Assembly: GCA_017447005.1 (NCBI GenBank)
Contig: JAFSOM010000251.1
Coordinates: 1 to 12,130, forward strand
Direction of reading: 5' to 3'
Length of the DNA: 12,130 bases
Source: Oscillibacter sp.
GTDB taxonomy: Bacteria > Bacillota > Clostridia > Oscillospirales > Oscillospiraceae
The first letter of the stretch is position 1. The number at the start of each line of letters is the position of its first letter. Below are positions 6,471 through 12,130 of this stretch, piece after piece. The translations under genes and the position numbers were made by a program. The notes under the pieces were generated by a model. The model ran no database searches and was not told where the DNA came from. It saw only the letters and a list, made by a program, of their open reading frames with translations.

Positions 6471-8645
6471 TTATTTGTTGAAATAGGCTTTCGCTTCCAC
6501 GTGATAGAGATACATGGCGTTGACGAGATTTCGCAAGTCCGCGCCGGAACTGGAGTTAGACAGAACTTTATAGGCGTAGCTCAAGGCGCTGCATTCGTGC
6601 GTGAGCGTCTCGGCGCCCTTGCTGATGGTCAGCGTATGCGTTTTATCCAGATTTTTCGCCACAATGCCGGGGATTTCCACACACCACGACGTGGAATCAT
6701 ACGCTGTCGGCGTGACGGGAGTTCCGTCCAGTTGGAACGTATAATCGGAAATGTCACCCTCCAATTTCAAAATACAGCGTTGCGTGATGGCGGATTCCAG
6801 CGAGAGAGTATCGCCGATGGCGGTCAATCCGGTGACGGCGCCGCTGTCAACGGGCGCATAGGCCGCGAGCGTGTCGGCGGTCACGGCGGAGATTTTGGAG
6901 GCGTAGGACGCCGACGGCGCAAGCGCGTTGTCGAGGTTGTATTGGAATTGCCGCTGGGCATAATAGCCATAGGCGGACATTGATTCGGAGAGGGCTTTCA
7001 GCGTCGATTCGGAAGCGATACGGTTAAGATAATCCTGTACGCAGTAACTGAATTCCGTGATAACCTCTCCGTCGGGAGTTATCATGTTGTAGCGGTCATT
7101 ATTCCAGTCAGTGCACAGCAACGTGATTTTATCGTTCATGCGTTTGGCGGGCAGATTGAAGGTAAAGCGGTAAACGGCGCCGTCAATTCCGCTTACGGTT
7201 CCTTGGGATGCGTCTTTAAGGCGGGTATTGAGATACGCTTGGGAATCGGTCAGCGTTACCTCCGCGTCGGGGTCTCCGGTTACAATGCTGTCGTCAAACG
7301 TGAGGTAGAAGTTGAGCGCGATGTCGTCAACGAGCGTCAGACTGCACCCGCGAATCTGTACCGGGGCGGAAGTCGGCGCGGGGGCGGCGTCCTTGTAGTC
7401 CACTGCGTCCAGCGTCAGCAAATTCTCATCCCACAGCGTCCTTGTGTCGTCGTCATAGGCGAAGGTCATGCCATTGAAGGTATATTCCCCGTCGTCGGGC
7501 GTTCCTCCTCTGAGGAGAAGCAATTCCGGGTTATGGTGGCTGTCGGAGTTGGTCACGTCCGTGAGATAGTTTTTCCCGTTGTCCATGGTGACGATGTTCC
7601 ACATATGCGGCCCGGCTCCGGTTCCGCCGCTCAACACGCCCGTCACAAGACAGCACTCCACCTTGGCGTTGTCGAACGCGCTCAGGTCGCACAGATACTT
7701 AAAGGCTTTGGCGTGGCCCTCGCAGACAACGTCCGTTGAGGAATTGCCGTCGAATACGCTGATAATTTGCCAAGGGTCGCCGTAAGGCCTGTTGAGACTG
7801 TCGTCCGCCGCGTTGTCGTCATACTTCACCAGATTGCAGATTTCCGTGGAATAGCCTAGCAGTTTGTCATAGTCGCTCTCGTTTTTATACTTCGCTACCA
7901 TGGCTTTGGCGTTCGTCACAACGTCGTCAATGCCGTCATGGAGACTGCGGTCAACCTGCGTGGGGTCGTACTGCGTTCCGCCGTTCAATCTGAGGCCGTA
8001 ATCCATGGATACGGTCATGCTTACGGTCAAAGTCGGTTCGGTGAGCGTGATTTGCGCGCTGTTTCCGGAATATTTCCCGGTGGAAAAGGCGAAACCTACG
8101 CCGCCGGTTTCCTTGGATTTGTCGTACCAGTACAGTTCATAGGGACAGTCGGACAAAAGCGCGTCAAATATGGCGTTTGTGTCATAGTATTGCGCTAATT
8201 TTGCCCTCGTGGCGGCTTTCCCCTCGTCGCTGATACAACTCGAGACGCCTAGTTCCTCCGCCGTCCACGTTTGGGGGAAACCCGGATAGTTGAAGACATA
8301 CGTGGTTTTGGTTTCGTCGCCGTCGGCGATTTTTGCGATATAGGCCTTGAGATGGTCGTAGAGTTCCTTGTCGCTGGCGCTGAGACGGGAGCCGGCGTCA
8401 GCCATCAACGCCGCGTTGTCGGATACTCCGGCGCGCTGGAGCAGATAGCCGTAGAACAGCGCGTCATTGTCGGGCAGGCCGGACGCGTCGGGAAGCAGGG
8501 TTTCCGCCGTCTCCACGGCTCCCATGAGTTGCGCGACATCTTCCGTCACGAGGGCGCTTTCTCCGGCCCAGACCGGAATCATCAACGCCGCCGCGCATAA
8601 AATGCCCGCAAACGCGGCCCGGAATTTGTTATGGGGGATTCGCAT
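6471..8645 (-). CDS. Secreted transglutaminase-like protein with duplicated C-terminal module
   Basis: A 724-residue exported protein of unknown substrate. Residues 1-~27 are a signal peptide (FRAAFAGILCAAALMIPVWA, cleavage probably after VWA). Residues ~28-240 are an unrecognised N-terminal region. Residues ~245-370 form a transglutaminase-like fold: Cys308 in VVCEGHAKAFKYLC, His347 in HMWNIVTMDNGKNYL and Asp363 in LTDVTNSD make the expected triad. Such domains act as transamidases, cysteine proteases or peptidoglycan-associated hydrolases. A Pro/Ala linker (~420-428) leads to two apparently related modules, ~429-568 and ~601-722. Each is beta-rich, then has an AK-(M/L)-(N/D)-(D/K) segment, a Tyr-rich stretch and a final helix (LxxLxxxMxxYxxxAxxxF). 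The ATG at 8645 is chosen because AAAGGAGG sits 8 bases upstream; an ATG at 8681 would mask the signal peptide. No sortase motif or membrane anchor is visible. The gene stands alone behind a perfect promoter, so expression may be high. Confidence 0.85.
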   Translation of the reverse strand: MRIPHNKFRAAFAGILCAAALMIPVWAGESALVTEDVAQLMGAVETAETLLPDASGLPDNDALFYGYLLQRAGVSDNAALMADAGSRLSASDKELYDHLKAYIAKIADGDETKTTYVFNYPGFPQTWTAEELGVSSCISDEGKAATRAKLAQYYDTNAIFDALLSDCPYELYWYDKSKETGGVGFAFSTGKYSGNSAQITLTEPTLTVSMTVSMDYGLRLNGGTQYDPTQVDRSLHDGIDDVVTNAKAMVAKYKNESDYDKLLGYSTEICNLVKYDDNAADDSLNRPYGDPWQIISVFDGNSSTDVVCEGHAKAFKYLCDLSAFDNAKVECCLVTGVLSGGTGAGPHMWNIVTMDNGKNYLTDVTNSDSHHNPELLLLRGGTPDDGEYTFNGMTFAYDDDTRTLWDENLLTLDAVDYKDAAPAPTSAPVQIRGCSLTLVDDIALNFYLTFDDSIVTGDPDAEVTLTDSQAYLNTRLKDASQGTVSGIDGAVYRFTFNLPAKRMNDKITLLCTDWNNDRYNMITPDGEVITEFSYCVQDYLNRIASESTLKALSESMSAYGYYAQRQFQYNLDNALAPSASYASKISAVTADTLAAYAPVDSGAVTGLTAIGDTLSLESAITQRCILKLEGDISDYTFQLDGTPVTPTAYDSTSWCVEIPGIVAKNLDKTHTLTISKGAETLTHECSALSYAYKVLSNSSSGADLRNLVNAMYLYHVEAKAYFNK

Positions 8646-8735
8646 AAAAAACGCCTCCTTTTTATTCTGAAAATTTTCCATAAAGTGGGATTTCCCGCGG
8701 AAAAGAGCGCGTTTCGCCGCCCTTTTCTTTATTCG

Positions 8736-8764
8736 ATTATATCTTAGTTCGGCGCCGCTGTCAA
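8736..8764 (-). promoter_or_regulatory. Perfect-consensus sigma-A promoter of the transglutaminase-like gene
   Basis: On the minus strand TTGACA (8764-8759), exactly 17 bases, then TATAAT (8741-8736). The leader to the ATG at 8645 is about 85 bases. It includes CCGCGG and a GAAAATTTTC palindrome near 8668; no riboswitch was recognised. Confidence 0.93.
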
Positions 8765-8826
8765 GAAAGCGGGCGTATCTGTAACCTAATTGTTGGAAAA
8801 GCGTCCCCGCAACGTCCCGGCGGCGC

Positions 8827-8855
8827 TTGCAATCTCCCGTTCGATGTGGTATCCT
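8827..8855 (+). promoter_or_regulatory. Candidate promoter of the pyrC-pyrK-pyrD operon
   Basis: TTGCAA (8827-8832), a 17-base spacer and TATCCT (8850-8855), preceded by TGG, which could serve as an extended -10. Transcription would start near 8862, leaving a leader of about 25 bases with GGAGGG 5 bases before the ATG at 8886. Such a short leader has no room for a PyrR-type attenuator, so control would have to act at the promoter or elsewhere. Confidence 0.5.
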
Positions 8856-8885
8856 GAAACCCGCTGAAAGACTGGAGGGAACGCT

Positions 8886-10166
8886 ATGCTTTTATTTGTC
8901 GGCGGAACCGTGTACCGGAACAACCGCTTCGAGGAGGACGCGTTAGCGGTTGACGGCGGACGCGTTGTTCCGCTTCCGTCCCGGCTGGACGGCGTCTCCG
9001 TGGTACGGATTCCGGGCTGTCTGATTGTCCCGGGCTTTGTCGACGTTCACGCCCATTTCCGTCAGCCGGGTTTCGCGTACAAGGAGACGATTTTTTCCGG
9101 CGCGTCAGCGGCGGCGGCGGGCGGCTATACGACCGTCTGCGTCATGCCGAACCTGAACCCCGTCCCCGACACGCTGGAACATCTGCAAACGGAACTGAAT
9201 TTTATACGGCGTGACGCCGTGATTCGCGTCAAGCCCTATGGCGCGATTACGCGTGGAGAACAGGGCGCGGAACTGTCCGACTTCGACGCGCTCGCGCCGC
9301 ATGTCGCGGGCTTCTCCGACGACGGCAAAGGCGTACAGTCACGGGAAGTCATGCGGGAGGCGATGGAGCGGGCGAAAGCCGTGGGAAAGCCGATTGTCGC
9401 CCACTGCGAGGACGAAAGCCTGTTGCGCAAAGATTGGGCCGTGCATGAGGGCGCTTACGCACGGCGCAACGGTTTGCCCGGAAACAATCCCGAAAGCGAG
9501 TGGAAACAGGTAGAGCGTGACCTTGAACTCGTGCGGGATACCGGGTGCCGCTATCACGTCTGCCATATGTCGACGAAAGAGAGCGTGTCGCTGATACGCG
9601 AGGCCAAGCGGGACGGGCTTCCGGTCACGTGCGAGACCGGGCCGCACTATCTGACGTTGACCGACGAGGACTTGCAGGATGACGGACGCTTCAAGATGAA
9701 TCCGCCTATCCGTTCCGCCGCCGACCGCGACGCGCTCCTGTCGGGACTGCTGGACGGTACGGTAGACTGTATCGCCACCGACCACGCGCCGCACAGCGCC
9801 GAGGAGAAGTCACGCGGCTTGCGCGGTAGCCTCAACGGGATTGTGGGACTTGAAACGGCGTTTCCCGTCCTCTATACGCAGTTGGTCGAGACGGGGCTTG
9901 TACCGCTGGAAACGCTGTTACGGGCGTTATGCGTCCGTCCGCGTGAGATATTCGGCTTTCCGTCCTGTATGCTCTCCCCGGGAGAGGCGGCGGACGTGAC
10001 GATAATAGACCTCAACCGCCCGCATATCATCCAATCGGCGAACTTCCGTTCGTTGGGACGCGCTACGCCCTTTGACGGCTGGGGCGTATCCGCCGCGATT
10101 GCTATGACGCTCTGCGACGGGAAAATCGTCTACCATAATCTTCCGGACTGGGAGGAGTTTTCGTGA
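8886..10166 (+). CDS. pyrC: Dihydroorotase (class I, zinc-dependent)
   Basis: Catalyses the reversible ring closure of carbamoyl aspartate to dihydroorotate, step three of pyrimidine synthesis, in the cytoplasm. The 426-residue length is typical of the long class I enzymes. Metal and substrate residues are all present: His55, His57 and Arg59 in DVHAHFRQPG; MPNLNPVPD (87-95); bridging Asp146 in FSDDGKGV, in place of a carboxylated Lys; His173 in AHCED; His227 in CHMSTKES; KMNPPIR (270-276); and catalytic Asp299 in DCIATDHAPHS. The first motif is usually DxHVHxREPG, so HAHFRQPG is a mild variant. It is the first gene of the operon. Its TGA (10164-10166) lies in a duplicated junction with pyrK. 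The minus-strand gene upstream is transcribed divergently. Confidence 0.95.
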   Translation: MLLFVGGTVYRNNRFEEDALAVDGGRVVPLPSRLDGVSVVRIPGCLIVPGFVDVHAHFRQPGFAYKETIFSGASAAAAGGYTTVCVMPNLNPVPDTLEHLQTELNFIRRDAVIRVKPYGAITRGEQGAELSDFDALAPHVAGFSDDGKGVQSREVMREAMERAKAVGKPIVAHCEDESLLRKDWAVHEGAYARRNGLPGNNPESEWKQVERDLELVRDTGCRYHVCHMSTKESVSLIREAKRDGLPVTCETGPHYLTLTDEDLQDDGRFKMNPPIRSAADRDALLSGLLDGTVDCIATDHAPHSAEEKSRGLRGSLNGIVGLETAFPVLYTQLVETGLVPLETLLRALCVRPREIFGFPSCMLSPGEAADVTIIDLNRPHIIQSANFRSLGRATPFDGWGVSAAIAMTLCDGKIVYHNLPDWEEFS

Positions 10167-10198
10167 AATCGTGAACCGGGAGGAGTTCTCGTGAAATC
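10150..10198 (+). repeat. 28-bp tandem duplication at the pyrC/pyrK junction
   Basis: GGGAGGAGTTTTCGTGAAATC (10150-10170) recurs at 10178-10198 with one difference, a 28-base period. Each copy holds a ribosome site and a GTG overlapping a TGA. In the first copy the TGA ends pyrC, and its GTG would read only three codons before a stop. In the second copy the GTG starts pyrK. Confidence 0.92.
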
Positions 10199-11012
10199 AA
10201 CCTGCTTTACCGTGGAGCGCGTCCGGCCCCTGACCGCCGATGTCACGGAAATGACGTTCTCCGGCGACGCGCCCGCCATGACCGCGCCGGGACAGTTCGT
10301 TAATATCGCCTTGCCGGGGCGCTTTTTACGCCGTCCGGTGTCCGTCTGCGACTGGTCGGAAAACCGCTTACGTCTGTTAATCCGTACCGTCGGCGCGGGA
10401 ACGCAAGAATTGACGCGTTTCGCTCCGGGGACAACGCTTGACATGCTTTGTGGTCTCGGCAACGGCTTTGACCTGTCCGTGTTGCCGGAAACTAGTCCTG
10501 ACAGCGCGGCGGCGGACAATGGAATCAGCCCTGACAGCGCGGCGCCGGATGGCAAAATCAGCCCTGACCGCGTCATCTTAGCGGGCGGCGGAATCGGCGT
10601 CGCGCCGCTGTACGGACTGGCGAAAGCGCTGACGCGTCAAGGGATAACGCCTGTCGTCGCGTTAGGTTTCCGCAATCGCGCCGACGCGTTTTATCTCGAC
10701 GAGTTCCGCGACGCGGGCGCCGAAGTCCTGATTGCGACGGAGGACGGAAGCGTAGGAACGCGGGGACTTGTCACGGATTTGTTGCGGCGTCAGGATTCCC
10801 GCACGTATGCGTTCTGTTGCGGGCCGTTGCCGATGTTGCGCGCTGTCCATGGGCTGTCGCATTGGACGGGCGGACAGTACAGTTTTGAGGCGCGGATGGG
10901 TTGCGGGTTCGGGGCCTGTATGGGCTGTTCCATGCCGTTCCGCGACGGCTGGAAGCGCGTCTGTAAGGACGGCCCCGTGTTCTTTCAGGAGGAAATCGTA
11001 TGGGAGACATGA
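10191..11012 (+). CDS. pyrK: Dihydroorotate dehydrogenase electron-transfer subunit (PyrK)
   Basis: An FAD and [2Fe-2S] protein that joins PyrD and passes electrons from dihydroorotate to NAD+. The 273-residue protein has a ferredoxin-reductase-like FAD domain (~1-100, RRPVSVCD at 48-54), an NAD-binding domain (~126-225, LAGGGIGVAPLYGLAK and FCCGPLPML) and a C-terminal iron-sulphur motif with Cys238, Cys243, Cys246 and Cys258 (MGCGFGACMGC, then VCKDGPVF). The GTG at 10191 has GGGAGGAG 5 bases upstream. Between the FAD and NAD domains lies an unusual repetitive insert (~102-126), which makes it slightly longer than typical PyrK. The gene follows pyrC by 24 bases and overlaps pyrD by 13, which suits co-translation of partner subunits. 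Confidence 0.94.
   Translation: MKSTCFTVERVRPLTADVTEMTFSGDAPAMTAPGQFVNIALPGRFLRRPVSVCDWSENRLRLLIRTVGAGTQELTRFAPGTTLDMLCGLGNGFDLSVLPETSPDSAAADNGISPDSAAPDGKISPDRVILAGGGIGVAPLYGLAKALTRQGITPVVALGFRNRADAFYLDEFRDAGAEVLIATEDGSVGTRGLVTDLLRRQDSRTYAFCCGPLPMLRAVHGLSHWTGGQYSFEARMGCGFGACMGCSMPFRDGWKRVCKDGPVFFQEEIVWET
10494..10568 (+). repeat. In-frame 33-bp tandem repeat in the PyrK linker
   Basis: Unit 1 (10494-10526) and unit 2 (10527-10559) are 33 bases each, and the first 9 bases of a third unit follow. They encode SPDSAAADNGI, SPDSAAPDGKI, then SPD. The reading frame is kept, and the insert joins the FAD domain to the glycine-rich NAD-binding strand. Confidence 0.88.
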
Positions 11013-12130
11013 AAACGGCGGCAAACTGTGCGGTTGACGCGCTTTTGTCGCCCCCCGGAACGGGGGGAGATGTCGCCGCAAGGCGACAGAGGGGGGAAAC
11101 CTTACCCGGAACGGGGGGAGATGTCGCCGTAAGGCGACAGAGGGAGGAAAACTTACCCGGTACGGGGGGAGATGTCGCCGTAAGGCGACAGAGGGGGGAA
11201 AAATTACCCCCGTTCGGCCCTGACGCGCCAAAGTCCATAGACCTGTCCGTAACGCTGGCGGGCGTGACGCTCAAAAATCCCGTGATTCCGGCGTCGGGGA
11301 CGTTCGGCTATGGGCGCGAGTACGCGGAACTGTTCGACCTTGACATACTGGGCGCGTTCTCGTGGAAGGGCACGACGGCGCAAGCGCGTAACGGCAATCC
11401 TCAACCGCGTATCGCCGAGACGCCCGGCGGCATGTTGAACGCTATCGGCTTGCAGAATCCCGGCGTTGACGCGGTCATCCGCGACGAAGTCCCGAATATT
11501 GCGCGGATTTTCCACGGCCCCGTGATTGCCAACGTCGGCGGCTTTACGCCCATGGAGTACGCGGAAAGCTGTAGGAAGCTGGAGGAAGTCGAACAGTGCG
11601 CGATACTGGAAATTAACATCTCCTGTCCGAATGTCCACGCGGGCGGACTGAATTTCGGTTCCGACCCAAACGCGGCGGCGGAAGTCACGGCGGCGGTTCG
11701 TCGCGTGACGCGCAAGCCGATATTTGTGAAGCTGTCCCCGAACGTATCCGACATCACGGAAATCGCCCGCGCCTGCGCCGACGCCGGAGCCGACGGATTT
11801 TGCTTAATCAATACGCTTCTGGGAATGCGCATTGACCTGAAAACGCGCCGCCCCGTACTGGCGAACCGTACCGGGGGATTATCCGGCCCGGCGATATTCC
11901 CGGTGGCGTTGCGGATGGTCTGGGACGTGTACGAGGCGGTAAGGCTACCCATAATCGGCTGCGGGGGCGTATCGTCGGCGGAGGACGTAGCGGAGATGAT
12001 GTTAGCGGGCGCGGCGGCGGTGGAAATCGGCGCGGCGGGTCTGCGCGACCCTTATGTTTACCCGCGTATCATAAACGAACTGCTGAACGTCTGCGGGCGT
12101 CTGGGCGTGACGAAAATCGCCGACCTTACG
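11000..12130 (+). CDS. pyrD: Dihydroorotate dehydrogenase catalytic subunit, class 1B, with repeat-bearing N-terminal extension (3' end outside window)
   Basis: FMN enzyme that oxidises dihydroorotate to orotate with PyrK. 377 codons are visible. The ATG at 11000 has AGGAGG 7 bases upstream; a second in-frame ATG at 11009 is spaced poorly. The family domain starts only near residue 80 (IDLSVTLAGVTLKNPVIPASG), then FGYGREY, WKGTT (FMN contacts) and NISCPNVHAGG with catalytic Cys209, the counterpart of what I recall as Cys135 in Lactococcus PyrDB. Later come VKLSPN, a shortened INTLLGMRID segment, GGLSGP, GCGGVSSAEDV and GAAGLRDP. The extra ~74 N-terminal residues are mostly three 17-residue repeats rich in Gly and Arg. 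There is no ATG, GTG or TTG in frame between the repeats and the conserved domain, so the extension must be translated unless a non-canonical start is used. About 8 C-terminal residues should be missing. Confidence 0.92.
   Translation, partial: MGDMKTAANCAVDALLSPPGTGGDVAARRQRGETLPGTGGDVAVRRQREENLPGTGGDVAVRRQRGEKLPPFGPDAPKSIDLSVTLAGVTLKNPVIPASGTFGYGREYAELFDLDILGAFSWKGTTAQARNGNPQPRIAETPGGMLNAIGLQNPGVDAVIRDEVPNIARIFHGPVIANVGGFTPMEYAESCRKLEEVEQCAILEINISCPNVHAGGLNFGSDPNAAAEVTAAVRRVTRKPIFVKLSPNVSDITEIARACADAGADGFCLINTLLGMRIDLKTRRPVLANRTGGLSGPAIFPVALRMVWDVYEAVRLPIIGCGGVSSAEDVAEMMLAGAAAVEIGAAGLRDPYVYPRIINELLNVCGRLGVTKIADLT
11054..11206 (+). repeat. Three tandem 51-bp hairpin-bearing repeats inside the 5' end of pyrD
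   Basis: Three units, 11054-11104, 11105-11155 and 11156-11206, exactly 51 bases apart with few differences. Each contains a perfect 7-bp hairpin TGTCGCC/GGCGACA closed by a GCAA or GTAA (GNRA-type) tetraloop, flanked by ACGGGGGGAGA and GAGGGGGGAAA-like G-rich arms. The unit resembles the dispersed palindromic intergenic repeats I associate with gut Firmicutes genomes. Here it is translated as PGTGGDVAVRRQRGExL three times. Confidence 0.9.

Noticed and set aside
8646..8681. ATG at 8681 as the start of the transglutaminase-like gene
   Set aside because: It would bury the ribosome site inside the gene and put a charged 12-residue tail before the signal peptide.
8856..8885. PyrR attenuator or uracil riboswitch ahead of pyrC
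   Set aside because: The predicted leader is only about 25 bases, with no hairpin or U run.
11054..11206. CRISPR array
   Set aside because: The three units are contiguous with no variable spacers, and no cas genes are present.
10662..11274. Minus-strand open frames across the pyrK/pyrD repeats
   Set aside because: They only translate the reverse of the repeat array and of conserved PyrK/PyrD codons; no ribosome site or domain is seen.

Overview
The window looks like a moderately GC-rich, spore-forming Clostridia-type Firmicute (a gut Oscillospiraceae-like lineage is my best guess). The reasons are an alpha/beta-type small acid-soluble spore protein, a PyrK-type dihydroorotate dehydrogenase, a BglG/LicT antiterminator paired with a glucose-family EIICBA, a DegV protein, strong AGGAGG ribosome sites and near-consensus sigma-A promoters. 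The taxon is an inference; no rRNA or tRNA is present.

Minus-strand half (1-8645), read right to left. A secreted 724-residue transglutaminase-like protein (8645-6471) has its own perfect-consensus promoter. Next come a DegV-family fatty-acid-binding protein (6323-5448) and a spore protein (5234-5010) closed by an intrinsic terminator (4871-4901). A LicT-type antiterminator (4646-3792, TTG start) and a glucose-family PTS EIICBA (3643-1499) probably form one sugar-responsive operon. Its promoter is followed by a good ribonucleic antiterminator (RAT) element and a terminator-like stretch, so the antiterminator should control its own operon and with it the transporter. A lipoprotein esterase (1289 to the left edge, 3' end outside the window) has its own strong promoter.

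Plus-strand half (8886-12130) is the pyrimidine operon pyrC-pyrK-pyrD. Dihydroorotase makes dihydroorotate, and the PyrK/PyrD complex oxidises it to orotate. pyrD runs off the right edge only a few codons short of its expected end.

The most unusual feature is a set of short tandem duplications inside or at the edges of these housekeeping genes. There is a 30-bp duplication across the antiterminator stop codon, a 28-bp duplication of the pyrC/pyrK junction, an 11-codon repeat in the PyrK interdomain linker, and three in-frame 51-bp copies of a hairpin-bearing repeat that give PyrD an N-terminal extension of about 74 residues. The transglutaminase-like protein also appears to end in two diverged copies of an unnamed beta-rich plus helical module.
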